Source of the DNA: Acidiferrobacteraceae bacterium
GTDB taxonomy: Bacteria; Pseudomonadota; Gammaproteobacteria; Acidiferrobacterales; Sulfurifustaceae
Direction of reading: 5' to 3'
Assembly (NCBI GenBank): GCA_021323795.1
Contig: JAJPKH010000306.1
Location: 75,221 to 108,629 of the forward strand
DNA: 33,409 nt
The notes under the pieces were generated by a model. That model was not told where the DNA came from, ran no database searches, and was given only the letters and a program-made list of their open reading frames with translations. Shown here one piece after another: positions 23,906 to 32,218 of this stretch. Every line of letters starts with the position of its first letter. Positions within the stretch are counted from its first letter, which is position 1. The translations under genes were made by a program, and so were the position numbers.

Positions 23906-24415
23906 TCACTTTTTCGAGACGGTGATTTTGCCCACCATTCCGGCCTCGAAGTGCCCGGGGATCAGGCAGGCGTAATGAAACTCGCCGGGTTTGGTGAATT
24001 GCCAAATCATCTCCTCCTTTTTGCCGGCCGCGACGTGCGCCTGGTACGGCTCGTCGTGCTCCATGCCCGGGTGCTGTTTCATCATCTCACCGTGCGCCTT
24101 GAGCTCGTCCATGGTCCCTAGCACCATCTCGTGCATCATCTGACCGGTGTTCTTCACCACGAACCGGATCGTTTCGCCCTGCCTTACCGTCAGGCTCGCC
24201 GGCGTGAAGCGCATGTTGTCGGTCATCGATATCTCAATCGTACGATCGACCTTTTTGGGATCGCCTTGGCGCCCGAAAGCGGTTTCTTCGGTAGAGATCG
24301 GTTGCGCCTTGGATTTGCTCGGGTGCTTGTCCCCATGGGCGTAAACAGTCCCGCCGGCACCGAGCGTTAGAAACGTCGCGGATAAAACAAAAATCATTGC
24401 ACGATGCGCTTTCAT
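23906..24415 (-). CDS. Periplasmic cupredoxin-domain protein
   Basis: A 169-residue exported protein with a signal peptide (MIFVLSATFLTLGAGGTVYA, cut near residue 27). One cupredoxin domain (about 55-168) has the copper ligands in GQMMHEMVLGT (His) and FHYACLIPGHFEAGMVGKITV (Cys, His, Met), the type 1 or related site. It resembles the domain of the lipoprotein at 21845-22633 but is soluble and ends right after the last strand. Met/His content is moderate. GAGGATT precedes the ATG. It sits between the oxidase and CusF-like genes, so copper transfer among these is plausible. Confidence 0.93.
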   Translation of the reverse strand: MKAHRAMIFVLSATFLTLGAGGTVYAHGDKHPSKSKAQPISTEETAFGRQGDPKKVDRTIEISMTDNMRFTPASLTVRQGETIRFVVKNTGQMMHEMVLGTMDELKAHGEMMKQHPGMEHDEPYQAHVAAGKKEEMIWQFTKPGEFHYACLIPGHFEAGMVGKITVSKK

Positions 24416-24465
24416 ACTCGAGGAATCCTCAGGAGTTGTGTCTCGACGACGTCGGTGAGAAGGCA

Positions 24466-25866
24466 TTAACGATGGCCTCCGTGGCCGTTGCCGGGCTTAC
24501 GTACCCGCACTTCGGCGTTCTTCGTGCCCTGCGCGGCCGGCATCGACTGGCCGCCAGCCGACTTACTGCGTGGCGGTTCTGGCAGCGTGCCTTTCCATTC
24601 GTAGGCGACGGTGCCAGCGGGATGCTGATACCAGCCGGGGTCGCGGTAGTCGCCCGGCTTCTGGTCTTTGCGCACTTTGACGACCGTGAACATGCCGCCC
24701 ATCTCGACCGCACCGAACGGCCCTTGCCCGGTCATCATCGGGAGCGTGTTATCGGGCAGCGGCATTTCCATCTCGCCCATGTCCGCCATGCCGGCGCTGC
24801 CCATCACCATGTAATCGGGGATCAGCTTGCTGATTTTGTCCGCCACCCCGCGCTGGTCGACGCCGATCATGGTGGGCACGTCATGCCCCATGGCATTCAT
24901 GACGTGGTGCGCCTTGTGACAATGAAGCGCCCAGTCCCCCGGATCGGTCGCGTCGAACTCAATGGCCCGCATCTGGCCGACCGCTACGTTGGTCGTGACT
25001 TCGGGCCAGCGGGCTGACTTCGGAACCCACCCTCCGTCGGTGCCCGCCACTTCGAATTCATGGCCGTGCAAATGAATGGGATGGCTCGTCATCGTCAGAT
25101 TGCCGATACGAATGCGTACGCGGTCGCCCTGGCGGCAGACCATCGGGTCGATGCCCGGGAACACGCGGCTATTGAACGTGAAGAGATTGAAATCGAGCAT
25201 GGTGGAGACCTTCGGCGTGTAACTGCCCGGCTCGATGTCGTAGTTGCTGAGCAGGAACACGAAATCGCGATCGGCCCGCATGAGCTTCGGATCGCGTGGG
25301 TGCGTCACCCAGAAACCCATCATCCCCATGCCCATTTGCACCATTTCATCGGCGTGCGGGTGATACATGAACGTCCCCGGGCGCTTCGCCACGAACTCAT
25401 AGACGTAGGTCTTGCCGGCCGGTATCTGCGGCTGCGTTAGTCCCCCGACGCCATCCATGCCGTTCGGCAGCCGCTGGCCATGCCAATGGATGGTCGTATG
25501 TTCCGGCAAGCGGTTGGTGACGAAGAGGCGCACGCGATCGCCCTCGACCACCTCGATGGTCGGCCCCGGCGACTGGCCGTTGTACCCCCAAAGATGGGCC
25601 TTCATGCCGGGCGCGATCTCGCGCACCACCGGCTCGGCAACCAGGTGGAACTCCTTGATCCCGTTCTTCATACGCCAGGGCAGCGTCCAACCGTTCAAGG
25701 TGACCACCGCGTTGTAGGGCCGCCCGGTTTGCGGCACGAGCGGCGGTTGGGTCTTGGCACTGGTCTGCGTCGCGGCTTCGGGCACGGCGGCGAGCGCCAC
25801 GCGGCTCACCGCACCGGCGGCCAGCACGGCGCCGGCACCTCGAATGAAATTGCGTCGCGAAACCAT
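24466..25866 (-). CDS. Multicopper oxidase, Tat-exported, second type
   Basis: A 466-residue multicopper oxidase. The Tat signal is SRRNFIRGAGAVLAAGAV (3-20). Copper motifs are TIHWHG (125-130), GTFMYHPHADEM (164-175), HPIHLHGHEFEV and WALHCHKAHHVMNAM, which together supply the type 1, 2 and 3 sites. It is shorter than PcoA and lacks a long Met-rich insert, with only a small cluster (GSAGMADMGEMEMPLPDNTLPMM) near 385. A Pro/Gly/His-rich tail (residues 440-466) ends in GNGHGGHR. It most likely oxidises Cu(I) in the periplasm. CGAGGAGC precedes the ATG; it lies 19 bp after the TolC-like gene. Confidence 0.95.
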   Translation of the reverse strand: MVSRRNFIRGAGAVLAAGAVSRVALAAVPEAATQTSAKTQPPLVPQTGRPYNAVVTLNGWTLPWRMKNGIKEFHLVAEPVVREIAPGMKAHLWGYNGQSPGPTIEVVEGDRVRLFVTNRLPEHTTIHWHGQRLPNGMDGVGGLTQPQIPAGKTYVYEFVAKRPGTFMYHPHADEMVQMGMGMMGFWVTHPRDPKLMRADRDFVFLLSNYDIEPGSYTPKVSTMLDFNLFTFNSRVFPGIDPMVCRQGDRVRIRIGNLTMTSHPIHLHGHEFEVAGTDGGWVPKSARWPEVTTNVAVGQMRAIEFDATDPGDWALHCHKAHHVMNAMGHDVPTMIGVDQRGVADKISKLIPDYMVMGSAGMADMGEMEMPLPDNTLPMMTGQGPFGAVEMGGMFTVVKVRKDQKPGDYRDPGWYQHPAGTVAYEWKGTLPEPPRSKSAGGQSMPAAQGTKNAEVRVRKPGNGHGGHR

Positions 25867-25885
25867 TGAAATGCTCCTCGATCTA

Positions 25886-27304
25886 TCAATGACCGCCTGC
25901 GCTACTGTCCGCAGGGGCGGTTGTTGCCGTCACACCTTTGGCCGGTCCGGGCGATCGTACCGAGAGCGCCGTGTGCAAATCCGTGTCGGCAATCCAGTAA
26001 TCCCGCAACGCCTCGATGTAGTTGTTCACCGCCGCCACTTGCTCACGTGCATCAGCGAGCAGCTCGAAGGTACTTATCAGCATGCCGTTGTAACGCAGTA
26101 CGTTCTCCTCGGAAATGCGCTTGCGCAGCGGCACCACTTCATCACGATAGTGTTTCGCTAGATCGAACGCGGTGCGATACCCGTGATAGGTCTCGCGTAC
26201 CTGCGAGCGCGCATTGAGCGCGGTTTCGCGCAGTCGATACGCCGATTGAAGATAAATCGCTTCCGCCTTCGCGACGCGGGCGCTGCCCCAATCGAAGAGC
26301 GGAATCTGCAACTCAATCTCGTAGCCCCGCTGTCGCGGCGCTTCGTTGGAACTGTTGCGGATGACGCCGAGTTCGAGGACATTGATAAAACGCGTCACCT
26401 TAGTAAGCCCGAGCGATCGCGCGACGCCCTCGTTTTCTAGATGCGCCGCCTGCACGTCGAGCCGATCTTTGAGCGCCTGACTCTCAAGGTCTGCGGCTTC
26501 CCGGGCGGACGCCGGCAAGTCGGGCAGGCGTTCGGGAAGCTTGAAGGCCGGCTGCGTTCCCGCCACACCGAGGAGCCGAGTTAACCGCTCGCGCTCACTC
26601 AGCGTCACTTGGCGGGCGCGGGCAAGCCGCGCCGTCGCTTCCGCGTAAAAGACTTGCTGTCGCGCCTGCTGCAGCCGGCTGAAATTGCCTACCTCGGCCA
26701 TGCGTCGTGCCAACTCGGCGCCCGCAATCGCGGTCTCCTTCACCTGCTCCAGGTACTGCTCGCTCTGTTGGGCCGCGATAGCGGCGTAGTACGCCCGGCG
26801 GGTCTCGGCGGCAACCGCGAGAACCGACGCGGCCGCTTGCAGCTTTGCCTGCTCGAAGAGCCGCGACGCGATGCGGGTGCGAATCGGTAACGTGAAGAGA
26901 CCCAGCACGTCGAAAAATACGGTGCGCTCGATCTCAACCTCGTCGCCGCGGGTTAAGCGCGCATACGAAAACCCGGGATTGCGTAGCCGCCCGGCGCGCA
27001 CGAGATCGGCCTCAGCGATGCGAAGCTCCGCGAGCGACGCTTGTAAACCGGGATTGTTGAGCAGTGCGATCCGTACCGCATTCTCGACCGTCAACGGCTC
27101 AGCGAGCATCGCCTCGATGCGTTTGGCGACCTCCGGTGCACGATCGGCGCTGCGGTACCACGTCGGTTTCTCCCCGATGCGTTGCTCGACCTGCCGCGAC
27201 ACCACATCGAATCCGCCGTCCGGCGAAAACGTCGCGCACCCGGAGAGCATGGACACGGCGAGTATTACGGCGCCGTGCCGCCGTGGATCCGTTCGAAAAT
27301 TCAT
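25886..27304 (-). CDS. TolC-family outer-membrane lipoprotein
   Basis: A 472-residue outer-membrane efflux protein. The signal ends LSGC (Cys23 lipidated). The rest has the doubled TolC helical-barrel pattern: AVRIALLNNPGLQASLAELRIAEADLVRAGRLRNPGFSY in the first half and RGYEIELQIPLFDWGSARVAKAEAIYLQSAYR in the second, with long coiled coils at about 150-250 and 370-430. Such proteins form the outer channel of tripartite pumps, but no RND pump or membrane-fusion protein is encoded in this window. Its role could therefore be with an oxidase or with a pump encoded elsewhere. It follows the gene ending at 27311 by 6 bases. Confidence 0.93.
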   Translation of the reverse strand: MNFRTDPRRHGAVILAVSMLSGCATFSPDGGFDVVSRQVEQRIGEKPTWYRSADRAPEVAKRIEAMLAEPLTVENAVRIALLNNPGLQASLAELRIAEADLVRAGRLRNPGFSYARLTRGDEVEIERTVFFDVLGLFTLPIRTRIASRLFEQAKLQAAASVLAVAAETRRAYYAAIAAQQSEQYLEQVKETAIAGAELARRMAEVGNFSRLQQARQQVFYAEATARLARARQVTLSERERLTRLLGVAGTQPAFKLPERLPDLPASAREAADLESQALKDRLDVQAAHLENEGVARSLGLTKVTRFINVLELGVIRNSSNEAPRQRGYEIELQIPLFDWGSARVAKAEAIYLQSAYRLRETALNARSQVRETYHGYRTAFDLAKHYRDEVVPLRKRISEENVLRYNGMLISTFELLADAREQVAAVNNYIEALRDYWIADTDLHTALSVRSPGPAKGVTATTAPADSSAGGH

Positions 27305-27310
27305 CGACGG

Positions 27311-27679
27311 TCAGCGCTGCCCGTGGCTGCCGCCATTCTTCGGTTGAGACTCGCCCTGCGATAGCGCACCGCGGCCATCGCCATTCTTAGGCAGCCGCTG
27401 GCGCGGCGATTGCGACTCGCCTTCCTCGGTAGCCGGCCGTGTCGACATCGAATGGCCGCCAAGGACGCTCTGCTCCGCGACTTCGTCATTGGCGTCGCGC
27501 CATGGTTTAAGCGGAGTGTCAGCGAATGATTCGTAATCGGCGAAAGCCGACCGGTAAGAACCGGCTCCCGGCTCTTGATATCCGGCGTCGTTGCCGGCCA
27601 ACGCCGGTAGCGACAAAAGGCCGGCGATGGCAGCCCAATGTCCTTTGTAACGACGGAATCGCACGGTTAACGGCGGCAT
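27311..27679 (-). CDS. Small exported protein at the head of the TolC-oxidase operon
   Basis: A 122-residue protein with a likely signal (WAAIAGLLSLPALAGN, about 14-29). The central motif YRSAFADYESFADTPLKPWRDANDEVAE is of the sort found in small exported proteins beside metal-efflux TolC genes, though function is unknown. The C-terminal third is low-complexity and polar, with repeated GESQ and PKNG units (GESQSPRQRLPKNG and GESQPKNGG). The ATG at 27679 lacks a strong ribosome-binding site; an upstream start at 27751 would overlap the CopR-type box and is unlikely. It lies 72 bp downstream of that box. Confidence 0.6.
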   Translation of the reverse strand: MPPLTVRFRRYKGHWAAIAGLLSLPALAGNDAGYQEPGAGSYRSAFADYESFADTPLKPWRDANDEVAEQSVLGGHSMSTRPATEEGESQSPRQRLPKNGDGRGALSQGESQPKNGGSHGQR

Positions 27680-27751
27680 CAGCAAACGGGTTTCAGTAGT
27701 CTTTGTTGAGTAAAGTTTGTACCACCGGCCCGACATAAACCTGACGGGCAC

Positions 27752-27767
27752 ATTACAGATTTGTAAT
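27752..27767 (-). promoter_or_regulatory. CopR-type box upstream of the TolC-oxidase-CusF operon
   Basis: ATTACAGATTTGTAAT is a perfect ATTACA-N4-TGTAAT inverted repeat, 73 bases upstream of the first ATG (27679) of the minus-strand operon. A second overlapping inverted repeat, CAGATT-N3-AATCTG, is centred close by. TTTACT (27709-27714, minus strand) is a weak -10 candidate about 48 bases from the box centre, close to the geometry at the other two boxes. Confidence 0.65.
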
Positions 27768-27825
27768 CTGTCTACCCCGCATGCCTACCGACCGCTACCG
27801 GCAGGCATGCGCCGCCTACAAGTCT

Positions 27826-28230
27826 TTAACTACGATCGCTCGCGTTCGGCCCTACGTAGACCTGCACATGACCGGTGCCGAAGTCCTGCGGCGCTATCTC
27901 GGCCAATCGGAAATTCGGCTCGCCCAAGGTGTCGAATTGCCAGGTGAAGGACTTATCGCCGTAGACGAACGTTACCGTCTCGCCGCGGACGACGTTCGCG
28001 TAGCGCGTGCCGGGATCGAGTACGATACGGCGACCGGCTTTGTCTATCGGCGCGGCCACCCCGAGATGAGAACCCCGCACCGTGTTCTTGAGCGGACCTT
28101 GCGACGCTGGATTGTGGCTAAGCCAGTTGCTGTTGTCCTCGCCGGTGCGTTTATCGTCCGCACCGGCGGCGACGGGCAGGCTGAACGCAGTGGCAAGCGT
28201 TAGTGCGAGTAAATGATGGTGACGGATCAT
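27826..28230 (-). CDS. CzcE-like periplasmic metal-binding protein
   Basis: A 134-residue protein with a signal peptide (LLALTLATAFSLPVAAGA, cut near residue 24). The mature domain fits the CzcE family of dimeric periplasmic Cu-binding proteins: GSHLGVAAPIDKAGRRIVLDPGTRYANVVRGETVTFVYGDKSFTWQFDTLGEPNF. Such proteins can bind Cu(I)/Cu(II) and may signal or buffer metal. It is divergent from the copR gene (113 bp between start codons). AAGGAGATAGCC precedes the ATG. No Czc pump is encoded here, so the copper role is more likely than zinc or cobalt. Confidence 0.85.
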   Translation of the reverse strand: MIRHHHLLALTLATAFSLPVAAGADDKRTGEDNSNWLSHNPASQGPLKNTVRGSHLGVAAPIDKAGRRIVLDPGTRYANVVRGETVTFVYGDKSFTWQFDTLGEPNFRLAEIAPQDFGTGHVQVYVGPNASDRS

Positions 28231-28343
28231 GGCTATCTCCTTCTTCGTAAGTGGACGATACTCGAGGCCCACTGTAGCGGCGCCCGCTGACACGGTACTG
28301 ACACCAGGATGACGAATACGTAAAGTGCGCTTGCGGAGGAGCG

Positions 28344-29024
28344 ATGCGTGTTTTAGTGATAGAAGACGAGCAGAAGACCGCCGACTATTTGCGCAAAGGA
28401 CTTACCGAGCACGGCTACGTCGTGGACGTTGCGCGCGATGGCATTGACGGCAAGCATCTTGCAACCGAAGGCGAATATGACTTGATCGTGCTCGATCTTA
28501 TGTTGCCGGGGATCGATGGTTACGAAGTGCTGACAGCATTGCGACAAACACGCGAAACGCCGGTACTGATGCTTACCGCGCGTGACAAAGTAGAAGATCG
28601 AGTTCGCGGCCTGCAAAGCGGAGCGGATGACTACCTAGTCAAACCGTTCGCGTTTTCCGAATTACTCGCGCGCGTGCAGGCGTTGTTGCGGCGCGGACGG
28701 GCACAAGAACCGACGGTATACCGGCTCGCCGACCTGGAGGTGGACCTCGTCAAGCGCAAGGCGTTTCGCGCCGGTCAACGTCTGGATCTCACCGCCAAGG
28801 AGTTCATGCTCCTGACCCTATTGTTGCGGCGCCAAGGACAGATTCTCTCCCGCACGACGATCGCCGAGCAGGTATGGGATATGAATTTCGACAGCGACAC
28901 CAATGTCGTCGACGTCGCGATCCGACGCCTGCGCGCTAAGCTGGACGACCCGTTCGCCGCCAAGCTGCTGCATACCGTGCGCGGAATGGGTTACGTGCTC
29001 GAAGTACGGGCCGACGGGAAATGA
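28344..29024 (+). CDS. copR: Heavy-metal response regulator (CopR/CusR-like, OmpR family)
   Basis: A 226-residue two-domain regulator. The receiver domain (1-118) has the acidic pair Glu7/Asp8, phosphorylation site Asp51 ([16 protein letters not shown]), Thr in [13 protein letters not shown] and Lys in [12 protein letters not shown]. The winged-helix domain (about 125-222) includes [53 protein letters not shown], the form seen in the CusR/CopR/IrlR heavy-metal group. It should bind the ATTACA-N4-TGTAAT boxes in this window when phosphorylated by the downstream kinase. GGAGGAGCG precedes the ATG. Its stop overlaps the kinase start (ATGA). Confidence 0.96.
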   Translation: MRVLVIEDEQKTADYLRKGLTEHGYVVDVARDGIDGKHLATEGEYDLIVLDLMLPGIDGYEVLTALRQTRETPVLMLTARDKVEDRVRGLQSGADDYLVKPFAFSELLARVQALLRRGRAQEPTVYRLADLEVDLVKRKAFRAGQRLDLTAKEFMLLTLLLRRQGQILSRTTIAEQVWDMNFDSDTNVVDVAIRRLRAKLDDPFAAKLLHTVRGMGYVLEVRADGK

Positions 29025-30421
29025 CGCCTTCAATCGCTCGACGGCTGACGCTCTCCGTGGGCGTGATCGCCGCGATCGTCTTCACGGTAATCGGCGCGCT
29101 TCTCTATCTGGCTCTCGAGCGCGAGCTGCTCCGGCGTGAAAGTGACGAGCTAACGGCTCGTTTGAATTTCATACACCATATGTTGACGGAGGTGCCTAAC
29201 TTGGCGGCGACCGACGGACTAACGCACCATCTCGACGACATGGTGGCTAGCCACGGGAATCTGCGCGCCTGGATCACCACGCTCGACGGTAAGGTCGTGT
29301 ACGGAGGAAAACCGCCGGTTATCGACCGGACCAAGTCGAACGTTCCCTTTTATGCAGTGATGCCCGACGGCGTACCGATGCGTACGATTATGGAGCGACT
29401 GCCGGCGACTTCGAAATTGCCCGCCCTCCAGATATTGATTGCGACGGACGTGCGCCCGACACAACGTGTGCTCACCAGCTTCGGCATAACGCTGGCGTCT
29501 TTATGCCTCGCGGGCGTGGGCGCCATGCTTTTGCTCGGCATGTGGATAGCGCGCCGGGGGTTATCGCCCGTGAATACACTTTCCTCGCAAGCCCACGCGC
29601 TCGGCCCCCGAGCGCTGTCGCAGCGGCTGCCCGAGCAGAATATTCCGGCCGAGCTCCTCGTGCTCGCGCAGTCATTCAATCGGGTACTCGATCGCCTGGA
29701 ACAATCGTACCGGCAGTTGGAAGCTTTCAATGCCGATGTGGCGCACGAGTTGCGCACGCCGCTAACCAATTTGATCGGCAGTACCGAAGTGGCGTTGTCG
29801 CGCGGACGCAGCGCGGATGAGCTACGCAATGTTCTGGAATCGAATCTCGAGGAACTGGCACGCGTGAAAACGATCGTAAACGACATGCTGTTCTTAGCGC
29901 GCGCGGACCGGGGCGAGCGCGCTGAAGGCGCGAGCGTCGCTTTAGACAACGTAGCGCGCGACGTTGCGGAATTTTTCGAGCCAGTTATCGACGAGCGTCG
30001 CGTGGCTCTCAAGATTGAGGGAGCGGCTACAGTAACAGGTGACGCCGGGCTGCTCCGCCGGGCGGTAACTAACCTGGTTTCCAATGCTCTGCGCTATACC
30101 GCCGCGGGTGATGCTATTCATATCGCTATAGAGATTGATGACGATTCGGTGAGCCTTCGCGTACGAAATCCGGGCGCAACTATCCAGTCAAACGAACTCC
30201 CGCATATATTCGATCGCTTCTACCGCGCCGACCCCGCCCGTAGCGGTGGTGGCGAGGGCCACGGATTGGGATTGGCCATCGTCGGGGCGATCGTCCAGAT
30301 GCATGGCGGAAGCGTCCATGCGAGTTCTCACGATGGGATCACGGAGGTCGGATTTTCGTTACCGGCGGCAACGTTGATCGTCGCTAATAAGTTGCGAGAA
30401 AGCACCGTGACCAAAACGTGA
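29021..30421 (+). CDS. copS: Heavy-metal sensor histidine kinase (CopS/CusS-like)
   Basis: A 466-residue membrane kinase. It has two membrane helices (about 7-30 and 153-176) flanking a periplasmic sensor of about 120 residues, a HAMP segment (about 177-230), the H-box [22 protein letters not shown] with His242 as the phosphorylation site, and an ATPase domain with [46 protein letters not shown]. It senses periplasmic copper and phosphorylates CopR. The start overlaps copR by four bases. The last codons (VTKT-stop) belong to the left copy of a direct repeat found again at 32776, so the C-terminus may have been set by a recombination event. Confidence 0.95.
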   Translation: MTPSIARRLTLSVGVIAAIVFTVIGALLYLALERELLRRESDELTARLNFIHHMLTEVPNLAATDGLTHHLDDMVASHGNLRAWITTLDGKVVYGGKPPVIDRTKSNVPFYAVMPDGVPMRTIMERLPATSKLPALQILIATDVRPTQRVLTSFGITLASLCLAGVGAMLLLGMWIARRGLSPVNTLSSQAHALGPRALSQRLPEQNIPAELLVLAQSFNRVLDRLEQSYRQLEAFNADVAHELRTPLTNLIGSTEVALSRGRSADELRNVLESNLEELARVKTIVNDMLFLARADRGERAEGASVALDNVARDVAEFFEPVIDERRVALKIEGAATVTGDAGLLRRAVTNLVSNALRYTAAGDAIHIAIEIDDDSVSLRVRNPGATIQSNELPHIFDRFYRADPARSGGGEGHGLGLAIVGAIVQMHGGSVHASSHDGITEVGFSLPAATLIVANKLRESTVTKT

Positions 30422-30506
30422 CGCACTAGTGTCTATGGCTGCCCATTCGCGTCCATTTCAGTCAAACTTACGCGGGGCCTAACGTGACAAGTTGTTGAAT
30501 GGATTG
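30409..30506. repeat. Imperfect direct repeat, left copy
   Basis: This stretch starts in the last codons of the sensor kinase gene (GACCAAAACGTGACGCACT) and ends at TTGTTGAATGGATTG. A second copy occurs at 32776-32873. By eye about four in five positions match, with an 18-base identical core, TCCATTTCAGTCAAACTT. It holds two CCATT units 11 bases apart (CCATTCGCGTCCATTT). Repeats of this sort beside a tRNA scar recall integrase arm sites. Confidence 0.7.
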
Positions 30507-30528
30507 GTGGCGTTCAAAAGGAACGCGT

Positions 30529-30573
30529 CTGAAAATCCGCGTGTCGGCGGTTCAATTCCGCCCCTGGCTACTA
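30529..30573 (+). other. 3' fragment of a tRNA-Phe(GAA) gene, likely att scar
   Basis: The segment reads as the 3' part of a tRNA-Phe: anticodon loop CTGAAAA (30529-30535), stem TCCGC, variable loop GTGTC, T-arm GGCGG-TTCAATT-CCGCC (30546-30562), acceptor CCTGGCT, A and CTA. The 5' half (acceptor, D-arm, 5' anticodon stem) is missing: the bases before CTGAAAA (CGCGT) do not pair with TCCGC. The final CTA instead of CCA and the CCTGGCT end show decay. Integrases often cross over in the anticodon loop, so this looks like an att site left by an island or phage. Confidence 0.6.
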
Positions 30574-30695
30574 AATAAGCCAAAAAACTTGCGTTGCCTG
30601 CCCGGAACTATGCGATGCTAATCCATAGCTGGTGCGAACCGCCTGCCGGCCCGTGCCACATCAATCATCGTTGCCCGCCACCCGCCGAGCAAGAC

Positions 30696-30702
30696 GTTAG
30701 GC
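30696..30702 (+). other. GTTAGGC core, integron-type cassette boundary
   Basis: GTTAGGC matches the integron recombination core GTTRRRY and lies 21 bases before the ATG of the next gene, where cassette boundaries usually lie. The matching upstream half of an attC site is not clear. Another core, GTCTAAC at about 31228, lies at the end of that gene. Confidence 0.45.
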
Positions 30703-30723
30703 GGCCGTTTCCTTTATGCAGAC

Positions 30724-31311
30724 ATGACCTCACGCTCTGATCTTCAGGAGCCGGCCAATGTGCTCTACAGGATCAAGCGAGGCCTATCCGGGTATGTCAG
30801 CTATCTCGCTGCATGCGAAATGAACGCGTCATTCAGCGAGTATGTGCTCTATGAGCCGATCTTGCGCATTCTCACAGCACGCAACTACTCGGTCCAGTGC
30901 GAAGTGGAATGTCCGGGTGTGACGCAGCCTGCGGCTGGTGATCGTAAAAGGTTGGACTTTCTTGCGATCGGGCACGGCCTTCGGTTCGCTGTCGAGGTCA
31001 AGTGGGCGAAATCGCGCTTGCTTGATGTCGCGAACGACCACTCAAAGTTGGCAGGGTTCCTGAAATCCAGCGCAGGGTCAGGAGCTCGAGCGTTCTTATG
31101 CGTCTTTGGGCGGGAGAGCAGTATTGGCGGTCTCGTGCTCAGGCCCAACGCGTTTCAAGAACGTGGCGACCCGGTCATTGCGAGCTTCGGCGTAACTCGG
31201 TATGGCTGTCGGATTTTTGAACTAAAGTTGTCTAACCAGGCACTGCAGCCGACAAACCGCGCTCCGCGGAAGACCAGCACACGGAAACGTTCACGCGCGG
31301 CTCGCGGCTAA
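30724..31311 (+). CDS. Putative PD-(D/E)XK nuclease-fold protein, cassette-like gene
   Basis: A 195-residue protein that I cannot assign to a named family. The stretch RLDFLAIGHGLRFAVEVKWAKS (77-98) gives Asp78 and Glu91-Val-Lys93, the D...ExK signature of restriction-endonuclease-fold enzymes; Glu39 or Glu44 in FSEYVLYEPI could complete the site. After about residue 170 the protein runs into LSNQALQPTNRAPRKTSTRK, the tail that arises when a reading frame enters an integron attC-like sequence (GTCTAAC...CTGCAGCCGAC). So the gene looks like a lone integron cassette. It is AT-richer than the copper genes. Function is unknown; DNA cleavage in defence or mobility is an inference. Confidence 0.55.
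   Translation: MTSRSDLQEPANVLYRIKRGLSGYVSYLAACEMNASFSEYVLYEPILRILTARNYSVQCEVECPGVTQPAAGDRKRLDFLAIGHGLRFAVEVKWAKSRLLDVANDHSKLAGFLKSSAGSGARAFLCVFGRESSIGGLVLRPNAFQERGDPVIASFGVTRYGCRIFELKLSNQALQPTNRAPRKTSTRKRSRAARG
31228..31250 (+). other. Partial attC-like site at the cassette gene end
   Basis: GTCTAAC (31228-31234) fits the attC core RYYYAAC and is followed by CAGGCACTGCAGCCGAC, similar to the left arm of the attC sites of the Xanthomonas type. The right arm is poor: GCGGCTAAGCATCA near 31305 could be a worn remnant, and a closing GTTRRRY core is missing. The site therefore seems incomplete. Confidence 0.4.
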
Positions 31312-31474
31312 GCATCATTTCGTCGAACTCCGCTTTCTGGAAAATTCGACCGAACGCGAGCGTGGCGATTGTCTGGGCGTTGCCGCATTGTTGACGGAAA
31401 GATCGACCTGCGGAAGGAACCGAGAGGTCGACTATGCGGTTACTGCTGGTGCTCGAAGTTGCAATTCCGCTACC

Positions 31475-32218
31475 TTATGTCATCGATTTTTGCGCGCACA
31501 GGTGTTCCTTCACCCAGGACGGGTTCGCAAACGCGCGCGCAGGATGTGTCGCATCGCGCTCGGCGCGAGTTGCGCATGCACTGTACGAAAGCCGAATGCC
31601 GAGGAGCAGCCTGAGATCCCCCCATGAAAGAACGCGGATGGGATATCCCTTGCGCTGTAAATACCGTGTCGCGGCGATCTGTAGCTGGATGGGTGGCCAG
31701 CCTTTAAGCTCAACGAACTCGTCTGTTGCAGGAAGATAAAAGTCGGGGGTGCGGAGAAATCCGCTCTTCCTTAGGTTTATTTTTTCCGTCATTCGGGTAC
31801 GCAAAGACTTATTGCATCTCCACCACTGCATCCGCTCACGGAGCGACTCATTCTTTTTCCGAATGGGCTTGCGCGCAAACAGCCATCTCTGATAGACAAA
31901 AGGTATGCCGTTCTCCTTTAAGTACATGGCATAAAGCGCCTCGTAGCCGGAGTCGCACGGCACCTTCTTACCCCGGCCGTCGAGGAAGTACCAGTCCCCG
32001 CGGCCGGCAGTCCTGTGACGAAGGCAAATGCGGATAGGTTCGCGCGACGTAAAATCAAGCAGTACATCCGATGGCCCAACCACGCGGTTTGCCCATCTTC
32101 GGAACGGGACACGATGTCGGTATTGGTCGGGGGAGGATCGAACAACGAGGTACCGGCGGCCATCGCCCCTTGCTGCATCGAGATAGCGCTGTATGTAGGG
32201 GATCACCGCTTTTCCCAT
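31475..32218 (-). CDS. Putative PD-(D/E)XK nuclease-superfamily protein
   Basis: A 247-residue protein of unrecognised family. The nuclease-like core is DSGYEALYAMYLKENGIPFVYQ (Glu93), then FLRTPDFYLPATDEFVELKGW with Asp159 and Glu170-Leu-Lys172, the PD...(E)xK arrangement of TnsA-like, VSR-like and other restriction-fold proteins. A basic helical insertion (about 116-150) lies between these, and a C-terminal stretch RYLQRKGYPIRVLSWGDLRLLL is typical of the fold end. No signal peptide, so it is cytoplasmic. The start overlaps the upstream gene by 16 bases, so the pair is one operon. A defence or recombination role is inferred. Confidence 0.62.
   Translation of the reverse strand: MGKAVIPYIQRYLDAARGDGRRYLVVRSSPDQYRHRVPFRRWANRVVGPSDVLLDFTSREPIRICLRHRTAGRGDWYFLDGRGKKVPCDSGYEALYAMYLKENGIPFVYQRWLFARKPIRKKNESLRERMQWWRCNKSLRTRMTEKINLRKSGFLRTPDFYLPATDEFVELKGWPPIQLQIAATRYLQRKGYPIRVLSWGDLRLLLGIRLSYSACATRAERDATHPARAFANPSWVKEHLCAQKSMT

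Larger units (their letters stand above)
30422..30723. other. 302-bp intergenic stretch with integration features
   Basis: It carries most of the left direct repeat, a tRNA-Phe 3' fragment, and a GTTAGGC core site just before the next gene. No promoter or coding region is recognised. There is no integrase gene in the window. Confidence 0.6.

Noticed and set aside
30490-30573. Complete tRNA-Phe gene
   Set aside because: The 5' acceptor strand, D-arm and 5' anticodon stem are absent, so only a 3' fragment is present.
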